Positions 25,409 through 33,553 of a DNA stretch of 64,000 nt are shown here, piece after piece. Position 1 is the stretch's first letter; each line of letters starts with the position of its first letter. Position numbers and translations under genes: made by a program. Below the pieces are notes generated by a model. The model was not told the DNA's origin. It searched no databases and worked only from the letters and a program-made list of their open reading frames with translations. The DNA lies in contig NZ_CP151726.1 in the NCBI RefSeq assembly GCF_038443385.1, positions 5,332,001-5,396,000 of the forward strand, read 5' to 3'. This DNA is from Stieleria varia (GTDB lineage Bacteria; Planctomycetota; Planctomycetia; Pirellulales; Pirellulaceae).

Positions 25409-25740
25409 CGTCTTCCGTGGCGGCACTGTACCGCTCGGATGCGACCATTGGATTGTACCGCATGCTCGAACCGCACTGCAATTCGAGTCCTGGATTCCGC
25501 TCCTGATTTTGCCCCGCCGACGATGTGGCCGAAGTCGAATGCCGATGCCGGACCGTCACACGTGTGCCAATGGGAACAAGTGGTTCGAGCATCCGGTCGA
25601 CCACACTCCATTTGACGCGCAACGGTTCAGCGAGAGAACGCGCGGCCGAAGCCGACGTGCTGCTGTCGGCCCCATGATCTGCCAACTCATTCGATTGGTC
25701 GATCGCTACATCGACACGCGACGATCGAGCACTGTAACGA
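25409..25740 (-). repeat. Repeat cassette X, copy 1 (possible small protein)
   Basis: About 330 bp shared with five other cassettes. On the minus strand one frame is open through most copies (IDQSNELADHGADSSTSASA, LAEPLRVKWSVVDRML, IGTRVTVRHRHSTSATSSAG) and several changes between copies fall on third codon positions. It has no good start codon, its end shifts frame between copies, and plus-strand frames are also open. I cannot say whether it encodes a protein, so it is given as a repeat. This copy is the most diverged. Confidence 0.75.
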
Positions 25741-25828
25741 CAGAACGAGTGCAATCACTCGGTCGCGACAAGAGAATGTCCATTTCATACCGCCCGACTT
25801 CGCGGCTCGGGTGCATTGCGTGGTTCGG
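25741..25828 (-). repeat. attC site
   Basis: Left core CAGAACG, right core GGTTCGG, arms GCAATCACTCGGTCGCGA / TTCGCGGCTCGGGTGCATTGC. It ends the 25833-26357 cassette. Confidence 0.88.
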
Positions 25829-25832
25829 AAAA

Positions 25833-26357
25833 CTATGGCTCAAAATCCGGGTGAGAGATCTGACACGTGACAATACTTTGTACGCGCATTTGGTCGCCAC
25901 CCGTCCGCACAAACCAAAGCTGGTCACCATCTTGGACGAGCTTGCAATCGGACAATGGGCTGTCCTTTTTGGTGGCGAATTCTTCAGTCGGCATCATGAG
26001 AATATTGAAGGTAGCGCCGTCGAACACGTGCACCTCGATCTTTGTCGAGAATCTTTCAAAGCGCGCAAGGCATTCAATCAAGAGTTTGGCTGGTTCGTGA
26101 ACATCGAAGACGTCAAAGGGTGGCAATCTTCGAATCGATCGAATTTCCAACGATTCAAAATCGCCATGACGTCGCGCCAGCTCTCCATTTGACGCGACCT
26201 GCGATTGAACGAACTCAACAGTTTCCGAGGCGATTCGTTTATCGTCACTGGAGACCTGTCTCGTCTGGTGTGTAGCAGACTCACAACCGGAGAGAGCGAC
26301 AACCGCCGCGCAAGCTAGGGCAGTACAAGTAAGGCTTCTGAAAGCAATAAGTCGCAT
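25833..26357 (-). CDS. Cassette lipoprotein of unknown function
   Basis: 174 residues. The signal LTCTALACAAVVALSGC ends in a lipobox with the cysteine near residue 25. The mature protein has VEFVQSQVASNGELARRHGD, RFERFSTKIEVHVFDGATF and a C-terminal DQLWFVRTGGDQ. Probably attached to the outer membrane. No family recognised. Confidence 0.72.
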   Translation of the reverse strand: MRLIAFRSLTCTALACAAVVALSGCESATHQTRQVSSDDKRIASETVEFVQSQVASNGELARRHGDFESLEIRSIRRLPPFDVFDVHEPAKLLIECLARFERFSTKIEVHVFDGATFNILMMPTEEFATKKDSPLSDCKLVQDGDQLWFVRTGGDQMRVQSIVTCQISHPDFEP

Positions 26358-26423
26358 TTGTCATATCTCAATTGGAGTAAGAACACAACGCGTTGGCGAG
26401 TTCCAACACCCAGTCTTGTCTGC

Positions 26424-26514
26424 CGAACGGTGGACATCACGGGGGACGCGCGAAGGACTCAACCACTGCCCAACCGCTCGGCTCGCGTCGTTCGGTGCAT
26501 GTCATTGTTCCCCG
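26424..26514 (-). repeat. attC site
   Basis: Left core CGAACGG, right core TGTTCCCCG, arms GACATCACGGGGGACGCGCG / CGCGTCGTTCGGTGCATGTC. It ends the 26502-26906 cassette. Confidence 0.83.
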
Positions 26515-26906
26515 CGTTTTTCCGTTTCGACAGGACATGACCCAACGTATCGGGAAAACGTCATGACATACGGATCGTCAACAACGAGTTGTGTGATTGA
26601 ATTGTATGGGATCGCGTACGGCGCATCAAACCATCGTCCTGCAGAGTCAAAGAAAACAAATTCAAGTGACGAACCACCCAGCGCAACGATTCGACCGATG
26701 TGAAAGCCGAATTCCTCAGAGTCAGCGCAGTTTTCGCACTCGATCTTGACGTTCACGTTCTTTTCGTAAATGGATTTAAGCGCCGCTCGCAAGCTGTCGG
26801 TAGCAAACCACGGAGTCGTTTGGGCAAGGCCAGCGTGGCCTTCGGCTGCGATCATCTGGGTCCACGGCTCGTTGATGACAAGGTCAGCGACTGTCGATGA
26901 TGGCAT
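26502..26906 (-). CDS. Small cytoplasmic cassette protein with beta-barrel-like core
   Basis: About 134 residues. N-terminal helices (ATDSLRAALKSIYEKN) precede a beta-rich stretch, CENCADSEEFGFHIGRIVAL then LEFVFFDSAGRWFDAPYAIP and SITQLVVDDPYV, whose 'GRIV..G...EFV..D..G.W......I....IT.V..' pattern resembles small Sm-like or WYL-like barrels. This is a weak structural guess. The ATG at 26906 is the first within an SD-like context; a TTG at 26927 is possible. Confidence 0.6.
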   Translation of the reverse strand: MPSSTVADLVINEPWTQMIAAEGHAGLAQTTPWFATDSLRAALKSIYEKNVNVKIECENCADSEEFGFHIGRIVALGGSSLEFVFFDSAGRWFDAPYAIPYNSITQLVVDDPYVMTFSRYVGSCPVETEKRGEQ

Positions 26907-27061
26907 CACAACGTAGCCTGCCGGCAAAACCCGTCAAAGTCCCTCACGACGATCAACTGTGAGCTTCGCGACAGTAAGTAGCCGCGGATCTGCCCCTCCA
27001 TTTTTCGTTTGACATCAATGATGTGAGGCGAACGTAGCGTCATGCAATGTAGTTTGTCATC

Positions 27062-27073
27062 AGTCGGCGAACG
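27062..27073 (-). repeat. attC half-site cut off at an IS91-type insertion
   Basis: AGTCGGCGAACG is the normal left end of an attC (left core GGCGAACG, as at 33979 or 32893), but no pairing arm or right core follows: the sequence changes at once into a hairpin. The missing part was not found on the far side of the element. Confidence 0.62.
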
Positions 27074-27178
27074 AATTGCGATCTATGCAGGCACAGGACG
27101 TGCATGCATAGATCGGGCGTTGAGCTTTGTCGGAGGTTGACGTCCCGTAGGACTTGGATCGGAGCGTCCAATCCACCC

Positions 27179-28576
27179 TCAAAAAGATTCTATCTCGAAC
27201 GACACTCCCGGTGTCAAACCAGGCAGGTACATCTGGATCGCTTTTGCCGGTTCCGGCCCCGTTTCCATTGCGACTTCTACCTGCGTTTCCAGGTACCAGT
27301 CGTAATAATCCGAACCGTAGTGTGCCGTCCAGAACTCGCGGTGCGACTCCCGCTGGCGCTCCGCGTACCACTCCGGACACGTCTCACTCTCTCGCCAGAA
27401 CAACTCCTTCCACGTCGGCTTGGGCGTTTCACACACCAAACTTAGCTCGATGCTCCCGCAGTGCGCACACTCGGGCAACGATGGAGGCTCCCACTGCGAG
27501 TCCATCGAATCGACCGCTTCGGTCGGCGTTTCCGAGACCTCCGGCTCTGTCCCCAGCAACTCCTGACAACGAGCCATGTAGCCTGCCAGTCGGTTGTTGC
27601 TCCAACCGCCGAAGTACCGAGACTTGGTCAACTGGTCCGGTTGGATATGCAGGCACCAGCGGCGTGTGAACTCGGGCACTGATAGCTTGATCGGGACTTG
27701 TTCCCGCTCACCGCCCACACGTTTTCCTTCACGGGCCATGAAGACCACCTCGTCGCTGTCCGCAGCGGTGATGCGGTGGTTGCTGATCGGCCCGCTGGTC
27801 AGATAGCGTGTCAAGTAGTTGACCACTTCGCCGCCACCACTGGTCTCCTTGGGCGGCGGTTGGATGTAGGCAACCCATTGAGTCGACTCCAGGTTCTTGA
27901 CGAACACCTCCCAATTCTCATCGCTTTGCAGGTACTCGAACTTCCCGCCCAGCTTCAGTTTGCCGTCGCGTCGCAAGCGACGAAGTTTCGCGATCGCCCG
28001 CTTACGGAAGTCTTCCTTCAACTTCTCGGAGTCGACCAGATAGTAACCATCCGAATTGCGAACCCCCGGCGGCGTCTTGGCTTCTTTCCAGTCATCGCCA
28101 CTCAAGCTCGGCCCGGCACCGGGCACCAGCATGTGAACATGCCAGTGTGCCTCCAGTTTTTGGTTCCAAGTGTGCAATACGCTGATCGCTGCCGGATCGT
28201 AGTCTTGCTCGGACTTGATGTTCTTGGAAAGGCTCTTCCAAGCCGTGCTGACCAACAAGTCCGCCAGCTCGTTTCGGTTGGCCAGTGCCAACTCGGAGAG
28301 ATCGCTCGGCAGGGTGAAGACGACTTGATAGTACGCCACGCCGGATAGGATCAGCTTGGACGCCTTGTCATTGAAGTCCACTCGCTTGCTGCCACTGCAT
28401 TGGGGACAGTGGCGGTCGCCGCACGAGTTGTACCGTGAGCTGCTCTTACCGCAGTCGTTGCACAGATACTCGCGACCGCCAAGCACATGCGTGCGGCAAA
28501 GCGACAGCTTCGCCAGCACGCTCTGGACTTGGCCGCAAGTCGATGCGTCGACCATCGACGCCGCACCGACCCGCAA
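27179..28576 (-). CDS. IS91-family HUH transposase
   Basis: About 465 residues from a TTG at 28576. N-terminal zinc finger (CNDCGKSSSRYNSCGDRHC), the metal-binding HUH motif (EAHWHVHMLVPG, about residue 145), and the tyrosine motif (YLTRYLTSGPISNHRI, about residue 255). It nicks single-stranded DNA for rolling-circle-like transposition. The C-terminal tail has a second cysteine pair (CAHC) and an acidic, Tyr/Trp-rich end. The start is uncertain: the frame stays open across the recombinase gene, but the conserved N-terminus begins close to 28600. Confidence 0.88.
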   Translation of the reverse strand: MRVGAASMVDASTCGQVQSVLAKLSLCRTHVLGGREYLCNDCGKSSSRYNSCGDRHCPQCSGSKRVDFNDKASKLILSGVAYYQVVFTLPSDLSELALANRNELADLLVSTAWKSLSKNIKSEQDYDPAAISVLHTWNQKLEAHWHVHMLVPGAGPSLSGDDWKEAKTPPGVRNSDGYYLVDSEKLKEDFRKRAIAKLRRLRRDGKLKLGGKFEYLQSDENWEVFVKNLESTQWVAYIQPPPKETSGGGEVVNYLTRYLTSGPISNHRITAADSDEVVFMAREGKRVGGEREQVPIKLSVPEFTRRWCLHIQPDQLTKSRYFGGWSNNRLAGYMARCQELLGTEPEVSETPTEAVDSMDSQWEPPSLPECAHCGSIELSLVCETPKPTWKELFWRESETCPEWYAERQRESHREFWTAHYGSDYYDWYLETQVEVAMETGPEPAKAIQMYLPGLTPGVSFEIESF

Positions 28577-28590
28577 AATCTCCGCGACGG

Positions 28591-29544
28591 TTAGCTTTTC
28601 TTGTTCGGCTGCGAATCGTCGTCTTTCTTTGGTTTCCCGTTCTCCTCCGGCGGCCCTTCTTCGGGTATTACGTACGTCGGCAGTTGTTTCACTGGCAGCC
28701 AGTCCAGCGGGCTCGGTGCGCTGCTGAGGTGCTCGCGACGACAGTGCAGATAAATCATCGTCGTCAGGAAACTCGCGTGACCCAGCAGCCGACTGATGGT
28801 CAGAATGTCCACTCCGGCTTCCAGAAGTCCGGTCGCGTAGCTGTGTCGCAGAGCGTGCGGAAAGATCCTCTTTTTGATCCCCGCCCGCTTGCCTGCTTCC
28901 TTCATCGCCTTGCGGATTGTCGTGTCGGCGTAGGTCTTGTTGGCCGAGTTGCCCGGGAACAGCAAGCCCTCCGGACGATACTTCAGCCAGTAGATTCTGA
29001 GCTCTTTCAAGAGCCTCGGTGAAAGCGGAACGCTTCTCTCCTTGCGTCCTTTGCCGCAGGCGATCTTGACCATCATGCGGTCCGAGTCGATGTCCGCGAT
29101 GGTCAAGTTGGCTGCTTCTGAGAACCTCATCCCGCAAGCGTAGAGGGTCATCAGGAAGGTTCGATGTTTCAGATTGGGAGTGCACTGGAGCAGCCTGTCG
29201 ACTTCGTTCCGGCTCAGCACGGTGGGCAGTTTCTTTTCACGTCTGCCGAAGGGCAGCATGGTGACTGGCCAGGAAACGGGGATGGAATGTTTGTAGAGGA
29301 ACCGTAAGGCACAGACTGCCTGGTTGAAGCTGCTGTAGGAACCCTTTACCTCTTCGATCAGATAAAGCTGGAACAATCGAACGTCTTCCGGGGTTACGCG
29401 GTCTAGCGGTTTTTTAATGAAGTCGGCGAACCGCTTGGTGTGGTAGGTGTACGCGTCGATGGTGGCCTGAGCGTAATTGCGAATCTTCAAGTCTTCCGCG
29501 AGACGTTTTGTGAGTTCGCAGGAACGTTTTTGATAGGGAGTCAT
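28591..29544 (-). CDS. Tyrosine recombinase accessory to the IS91-family element
   Basis: 317 residues from the ATG at 29544 (MTPYQKRSCELTKRL). A SAM-like N-domain (NYAQATIDAYTYHTKRFADF) is followed by the catalytic domain with Arg in LYACGMRFSEAANL, Lys in GKGRKERSVPL, HALRHSYATGLLEAG, LLGHASFLTTMIYLH with the tyrosine. It lacks the IntI-specific insert, so it is not an integron integrase. The C-terminal tail is charged (EEGPPEENGKPKKDDD). It abuts the transposase start. Confidence 0.9.
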   Translation of the reverse strand: MTPYQKRSCELTKRLAEDLKIRNYAQATIDAYTYHTKRFADFIKKPLDRVTPEDVRLFQLYLIEEVKGSYSSFNQAVCALRFLYKHSIPVSWPVTMLPFGRREKKLPTVLSRNEVDRLLQCTPNLKHRTFLMTLYACGMRFSEAANLTIADIDSDRMMVKIACGKGRKERSVPLSPRLLKELRIYWLKYRPEGLLFPGNSANKTYADTTIRKAMKEAGKRAGIKKRIFPHALRHSYATGLLEAGVDILTISRLLGHASFLTTMIYLHCRREHLSSAPSPLDWLPVKQLPTYVIPEEGPPEENGKPKKDDDSQPNKKS

Positions 29545-29700
29545 GTTGTGAATCCTGAGTGGAAAGGGAAACAAAAAAAGGTTGTCCAACCTGCGAATGA
29601 GATTGGTGTTTCCGAGGCTGCTTACGGTTAACAAAAGCGCAAGTAAAAACTGGAAATAAAGTCAAAAAGAATCAAAACGTTCAACGATTAACCCGGCGAT

Positions 29701-30000
29701 TTACGGGTCGCATGCGAAGAAAAAAAGAATGAAAGAAAGACTGTCGCGAAGCGAATCAAAGACCTTTGAAAGACACGTCAGCATGCGTGTGCACTGGGGT
29801 CAGCCCAGCCCAAGCGGCGGGCGAAAGAAGGTGCGGTGTGCGAATGCAAGAAGAAGCACAATCAACGCTTGAAGTTGGTTGGCAAGGAAGCCAACGCCTC
29901 CTTTCTCGCAAGGATGCGTACTCCTAACTTGCCCCAAAGAACGATCAGCAATCCACTGCCAGATTCTTCACAAACTCAACCAACAGAGACCCGATTAAGT
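29701..30000. other. Sequence between the IS element and the next attC
   Basis: No gene was seen. The stretch may hold the unmapped terminal end of the IS91-type element. I looked here for the lost half of the attC at 27062 and did not find it. It contains two imperfect hairpins (GGTCAGCCCAGCCC; TTGGTTGGCAAGGAAGCCAA at about 29876-29895). Confidence 0.4.
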
Positions 30001-30090
30001 TCAACGACAGCGGTAACCGGGCCGCCGCCAAGAAACTATGATTCCAAATCCCGCGTCATCGGCGGCTCCGGTTCACCGCATTGTTCTGTG
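30001..30090 (-). repeat. attC site
   Basis: Left core CAACG, right core TGTTCTGTG, arms CGGTAACCGGGCCGCCGCC / GGCGGCTCCGGTTCACCG. Nearly the same as the site at 43575 although the genes differ. It ends the 30036-30830 cassette. Confidence 0.87.
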
Positions 30091-30830
30091 CCGTGCGCTG
30101 CGAGAACGGCGTCCACCGCAACAGACAGTGGCACGTTGTATTTGTCTGTGATCGTTGCTGCACGTGACGACGATCTGGGTTTGATTGTAATCGTATTGTC
30201 GCGAACGGCAATCGATCCACAAAGCGGATACACGTCATTCGCGGACTGTAGTTTCGTGAGAGTAGTGCGACCGCGTTGTCCGGCTCGTTTATCGGTGTAG
30301 GAAACAAACGCAATCGACTGTTCCTGCATCGGTCGAATCTGGAACGACACATCGACCCGATATGATGAAGTCTCTTTGGTTTTTACGATGATTTCGAGTT
30401 TCGAGCGGTATCGCTTTAGGTCTGCAGCAACATTCGCCAGTGTATCGGCAGTGCCGTCAAAAGCGTTGATCGCGAATGACGTCAGATCGACAATGTGATC
30501 ATGTTTTGCATCGTCGTCCAATGAGTCCCATTGATCTAGTACTAGTCCAACATCCACGTATCGAATTCGGGCGTCCATGTTCAGCGTTGACGGTTCGGCA
30601 ATGCCGGGCGGCAAAGCCGGCGTAAGGATCACGTACAGGTGATCGAAGCCGGGGAGTGTGAATTCACGTTCGCGAAGTTTGCAAGCAAACCGATCACCAA
30701 TTGCGCCGAAGGATCGAAACGGAATCGAGTACAGCGTGCCGAGCGAATCGTGGCGGACGTTGCCGAACTCGGTACGCCCCGGATTCTCGTAGTAGCGGAT
30801 GTCAGCAATCAGTTTCGGTTTCGCGTTCAT
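30036..30830 (-). CDS. Large cytoplasmic cassette protein of unknown function
   Basis: About 264 residues, ATG 30830 (MNAKPKLIADIRYYENPGRT). A beta-rich first half (YSIPFRSFGAIGDRFACKL, LYVILTPALPPGIA, IRYVDVGLVLDQWDS) and a second half with TTLTKLQSANDVYPLCG. The last residues (EPEPPMTRDLES) are encoded by the attC, since its GTTC-type core gives no stop; the same type of attC gives EREPPVTRVLKS at 43611. No motif recognised. Confidence 0.66.
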   Translation of the reverse strand: MNAKPKLIADIRYYENPGRTEFGNVRHDSLGTLYSIPFRSFGAIGDRFACKLREREFTLPGFDHLYVILTPALPPGIAEPSTLNMDARIRYVDVGLVLDQWDSLDDDAKHDHIVDLTSFAINAFDGTADTLANVAADLKRYRSKLEIIVKTKETSSYRVDVSFQIRPMQEQSIAFVSYTDKRAGQRGRTTLTKLQSANDVYPLCGSIAVRDNTITIKPRSSSRAATITDKYNVPLSVAVDAVLAAHGTEQCGEPEPPMTRDLES

Positions 30831-30848
30831 CCGAGAATGTTGAGGCAC

Positions 30849-30934
30849 AGAACGGTGGCGTTGACCGAGCGACGCCATTGTGGTTTCCATGTTCATCCGC
30901 CCGATGCGTCGCTTCGGTCCAACGCATGGTTCTG
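30849..30934 (-). repeat. attC site of repeat cassette X, copy 2
   Basis: CAGAACGGTGGCGTTGACCG on the left, GGTTCTGTCG on the right; arms as at 25322. Confidence 0.9.
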
Positions 30935-31265
30935 TCGTCTTCTCTAGCGGCACCGTACCGCCGGGATGCGACCATTGGATTGTATCGCATGTTCAGACTG
31001 CACTGCAATTCGAGCCCTGGCTTCGCGCCTGATTTCGTCCCGCCGACGATGTGGCCGAAGTCGAATGCCGAGGCCGGACCGTCACACGTGTTCCAATGGC
31101 AACAGATGACTCGACCATCCGGTCGACCGCACTCCATTTCGCGCGCAACAGTTCGGCGAGAGGTCGCATTGCCGAAGCCAACAATATGCTGTCGGCCCCA
31201 AGACCTGCCAACTCATTCGACTGGTCGATCACTACATCGACACGCGACGATCGAGCACTGTAACG
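30935..31265 (-). repeat. Repeat cassette X, copy 2
   Basis: Same unit as at 25409. Minus-strand peptide: DQSNELAGLGADSILLASAM, LAELLRAKWSAVDRM, SVAIGTRVTVRPRHST. An indel relative to copy 1 shifts the last third into another frame. Confidence 0.78.
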
Positions 31266-31356
31266 ACAGAACGGCGGCCATCACCCGGCACGCGCGAGTG
31301 AAGCCGCAACGTGAAAAACGCCCGATCGCGTGCTCGGGTGCATGGCATTGTTATTT
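31266..31356 (-). repeat. attC site
   Basis: Left core CAGAACG, right core TGTTATTTG, arms GGCCATCACCCGGCACGCG / CGCGTGCTCGGGTGCATGGC. The right core holds the stop of 31351-31692 and matches GCCAAATAACG at its far end. Confidence 0.9.
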
Positions 31357-31692
31357 GGCGTTTTCGTTGGGTTCAACTACGTAGTGCCTGATCCCACGGT
31401 CGTTGCCCCAAGGCTCCCAACGACCGTCATCCGAGATTTCACCGTAGCATTCAGTCTCTGTATTGTATCCGAAACAATATCCTTGGAAGTCGTCTCCGAG
31501 CAGGAAGATTCCTACGTGTTCATCTCGAGGACCGTAGATTTCTTCGGGGTCGATTGGGCCGGAGTAGATGTTTGGTCCAGCTTCAGTTTCGCCCCATCCG
31601 ACAGCAGATAAATAGTCGAAGTAATCGTCGCGCAACTGTGGGTATTGTCGCCGAAGCTCCGCAATCGATTCGAATGTCAGTGGTGTGGGCAT
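31351..31692 (-). CDS. Cassette protein, SMI1/KNR4 (SUKH) family
   Basis: 113 residues from the ATG at 31692. MPTPLTFESIAELRRQYPQL is the N-terminal helix, LRDDYFDYLSAVGWGETEAG the next element, then YSGPIDPEEIYG, a strand pair (VGIFLLGDDFQGYCFGYNTE) and GRWEPWGNDRGIRHYV. These blocks, in this order, are those of SUKH domains, many of which are immunity proteins against nuclease toxins. No toxin gene is present beside it. Stop codon in the attC core. Confidence 0.75.
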   Translation of the reverse strand: MPTPLTFESIAELRRQYPQLRDDYFDYLSAVGWGETEAGPNIYSGPIDPEEIYGPRDEHVGIFLLGDDFQGYCFGYNTETECYGEISDDGRWEPWGNDRGIRHYVVEPNENAK

Positions 31693-31732
31693 TTGTGGTC
31701 GATGCGAAAGGATGCACCGCGAGTTCTGAGCC

Positions 31733-31822
31733 AAATAACGGCAGCGTTCAGCGAGCCGGGACGGTTCACTTTCCACTTCATAGAATCGCGCAAGCCCGGC
31801 TTCGTTGCAACCCATGGTTCTG
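31733..31822 (-). repeat. attC site
   Basis: Left core AATAACG, right core GGTTCTGC, arms GCAGCGTTCAGCGAGCCGGG / CCCGGCTTCGTTGCAACCC. It ends the 31825-32142 cassette. Confidence 0.86.
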
Positions 31823-31824
31823 CT

Positions 31825-32142
31825 TTATTCTCTTGGTGGAATTGCAAATCGTTTATCTACTTCAGGAGGCAGGCTCGCCGCAAACTCTTGCATCGCAGCC
31901 AGCGCAGCATCTTCCGTCGCGTATCGATTCAGCAATCCTGGTATCCAATTTGAATTCGCGGCAGTACCGGGTAGTGAAAACTCTGACGTCAGCCAGTTGA
32001 GGAGTAGCCGTGGAGACTCGTCGTCCAATGTCTCGCCTTCAGGGTCCGCAAATCGTGCTGCGTAGTCGAGTCCTGACAAGAAGGCGATGACCTCGGCAAG
32101 CGTGCCGCCCGCCGTCCACATGCTTGGCTTAGCACAGATCAA
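31825..32142 (-). CDS. Small cytoplasmic cassette protein
   Basis: 105 residues from a TTG at 32142; the frame stays open upstream with PYRTPKNLAELICAKPSMW, which reads like real protein, so translation may begin earlier at a rarer codon such as ATT near 32178. The rest is helical (TAGGTLAEVIAFLSGLDYAA, TEDAALAAMQEFAASLP). No signal or membrane segment; family unknown. Confidence 0.58.
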   Translation of the reverse strand: MICAKPSMWTAGGTLAEVIAFLSGLDYAARFADPEGETLDDESPRLLLNWLTSEFSLPGTAANSNWIPGLLNRYATEDAALAAMQEFAASLPPEVDKRFAIPPRE

Positions 32143-32199
32143 CTCAGCCAGATTCTTCGGCGTGCGGTACGGAATACGTTCTCGAGTACAACTTGTTAG

Positions 32200-32290
32200 C
32201 AGAACGGCACGCGTAACCGGGAACGCGCGGAAAAGTTTCTAACAATCAAATCGCTCAGCTCGCGTTCTCCGGTTCACGCGATGGTTCGCC
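32200..32290 (-). repeat. attC site
   Basis: Left core CAGAACG, right core GGTTCGCC, arms CACGCGTAACCGGGAACGCG / CGCGTTCTCCGGTTCACGCG. It ends the 32301-32858 cassette. Confidence 0.9.
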
Positions 32291-32300
32291 GCCCTTTGCA

Positions 32301-32858
32301 TCACGTGTCTGGTAACGCAATCGATTGAAGGTATTCATTCACAATGGACGGGAGTTTGTGAATGTCTTGGTGTGTCTCAAAGCCAATCGAATAGGTCTCG
32401 TCACCTTTCGTAACAATCGTTTCGTGACGGAACAACTGCCAATATTTCCAATCGTCCAATGTCTTGGATTCGTTTATGGTAACTCGATTCGGACAATCGT
32501 GTCCATGGAATTGGAAAGTGTCCGGGAAATGGCTCACGTCAATAGGTTCAGTGAGTCGTTCGATCCAGATTGTAGACTGGTATCGAAGGCCATGATGAAC
32601 GCCTAGCCAATGCTCGTCGCGATCCGAATGGTACAAAGCGGGCTTCCAGTGCTCAGGAGCGATAAGCGACATCCCATTTCCATGATGAACGCGCCGCGTT
32701 TCGTTCGGTAGAGTAGCGGGAATGTCCGAACCAGCGAGCGAAACTTCACGTGCGGCACGAATTGCGGGGATCAATAGTGCGATGAGTACACCCGCGATTA
32801 CGAAGACAACCAGCGCATCAGTTGGGGAGATGCGAAATCGTCTGCGCATGGTGTTCAT
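32301..32858 (-). CDS. Membrane-anchored cassette protein with pseudopilin-like N-terminus
   Basis: 185 residues. MNTMRRRFRISPTDALVVFV then IAGVLIALLIPAIRAAREV resembles the first helix of DUF1559/pseudopilin proteins (LLxPAxxAAREA) but the FTLIE leader is absent. The outer part contains EHWLGVHHGLRYQSTIWIER and GDETYSIGFETHQDIHKLPS, similar in layout to proteins that sense or bind something at the cell surface. Possibly derived from a pseudopilin; function unknown. Confidence 0.68.
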   Translation of the reverse strand: MNTMRRRFRISPTDALVVFVIAGVLIALLIPAIRAAREVSLAGSDIPATLPNETRRVHHGNGMSLIAPEHWKPALYHSDRDEHWLGVHHGLRYQSTIWIERLTEPIDVSHFPDTFQFHGHDCPNRVTINESKTLDDWKYWQLFRHETIVTKGDETYSIGFETHQDIHKLPSIVNEYLQSIALPDT

Positions 32859-32892
32859 AGGCGGGCGGACCTAATCACGGCATTGTCAGTCG

Positions 32893-32982
32893 GCGAACGA
32901 CGGCCGTCACCTGGGACGGACGATTGATTTTCCATTTGTGAAACCGCGCAAGCCGTCCTCAGGTGCACGGCTTGGTTATTGG
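32893..32982 (-). repeat. attC site
   Basis: Left core CGAACG, right core GGTTATTGG, arms GGCCGTCACCTGGGACGG / CCGTCCTCAGGTGCACGGC. The stop of 32976-33419 is in the right core. Confidence 0.89.
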
Positions 32983-33419
32983 CGGTCCATTTCGCGGAGT
33001 GGGTCCATCGCCCTCGCATTAGCGCGCAATTTGGCCAATGATGCGGCTAAAGGCTTGGAGCACATCTTGGATATTGTATCAAAGTCTGCGGCGGTCACGC
33101 ATTCCATCGCCGCGGCCATGTGCAGAAAGTCATCCGTTCTCTGGATCATCCACCAGCGGTCAAAAAAGTCAGTGGACAGTTCGGATTTGCCAGCAAAAAA
33201 GTTGTCGTCGTAGAATTCGCGGTAGTTCGCAACGAAGACGAGCTTCACTGCGGCTTCATGTTCAGCGTCACTGATAACGCGATTGCTCAGCATCTCCGGA
33301 TTGAAGTAAATGTTGACCTCAGCGTGGAGTGATTCCGCAAGTTCCGAATCAAGTTCAGTACACGCGCGCAACGCATCACGAGCTCTGATGATGTACGCAT
33401 ATGTGCGAGGAAATGACAC
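32976..33419 (-). CDS. Helical cytoplasmic cassette protein
   Basis: 147 residues starting with GTG (MSFPRTYAYIIRARDALRAC). Mostly helical: ELDSELAESLHAEVNIYF, DAEHEAAVKLVFVANYREFY, DRWWMIQRTDDFLHMAAAM, ASLAKLRANARAMDPLREMD. No motif recognised. Its TAA is part of the attC core GGTTATTGG. Confidence 0.66.
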   Translation of the reverse strand: MSFPRTYAYIIRARDALRACTELDSELAESLHAEVNIYFNPEMLSNRVISDAEHEAAVKLVFVANYREFYDDNFFAGKSELSTDFFDRWWMIQRTDDFLHMAAAMECVTAADFDTISKMCSKPLAASLAKLRANARAMDPLREMDRQ

Positions 33420-33432
33420 GATTTTCTGATGC

Positions 33433-33524
33433 CAATAACGTCCGGGATCAGCGGGCGGCGGAAGTTGACATTGATCTCACGAGAAACCGCACCACCGCCG
33501 CTCCGTTGCATCCCATGGTTCGCC
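33433..33524 (-). repeat. attC site
   Basis: Left core AATAACG, right core GGTTCGCC, arms GGGATCAGCGGGCGGCGG / CCGCCGCTCCGTTGCATCCC. Nearly identical, loop included, to the site at 34503. Confidence 0.9.
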
Positions 33525-33553
33525 GCATCTTTCTTCGCGGTTTCAAGTAGATT

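Larger units (their letters stand above)
27073..29700 (-). mobile_element. IS91-family element with accessory tyrosine recombinase
   Basis: Contains an HUH (Y-type) transposase at 27179-28576 and an overlapping upstream tyrosine recombinase at 28591-29544, an organisation known for a subgroup of IS91-family elements. At the 3' end of the transposase a perfect 10-bp inverted repeat (GATCTATGCA 27080-27089, TGCATAGATC 27105-27114) is placed as an origin-end hairpin, followed (minus strand) by GTTC at 27069-27072, the tetranucleotide typically found beside IS91-type origin ends. The other end is not defined; there are no terminal inverted repeats. Confidence 0.8.

Noticed and set aside
25334-26192. 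Plus-strand reading frames through repeat X and its attC (MVSMFIRPMRRFGPTHGSVV and similar, several copies)
   Set aside because: They start inside the attC and recur only because the attC and the repeat are copied; they contain no domain and run against the cassette direction.
27179-29185. A 668-residue transposase
   Set aside because: The frame upstream of about 28600 overlaps the tyrosine recombinase in another frame and its translation has no protein character; the conserved N-terminus begins close to 28600.
28591-29544. A second integron integrase
   Set aside because: The tyrosine recombinase lacks the IntI-specific insert and is coupled to an IS91-type transposase.
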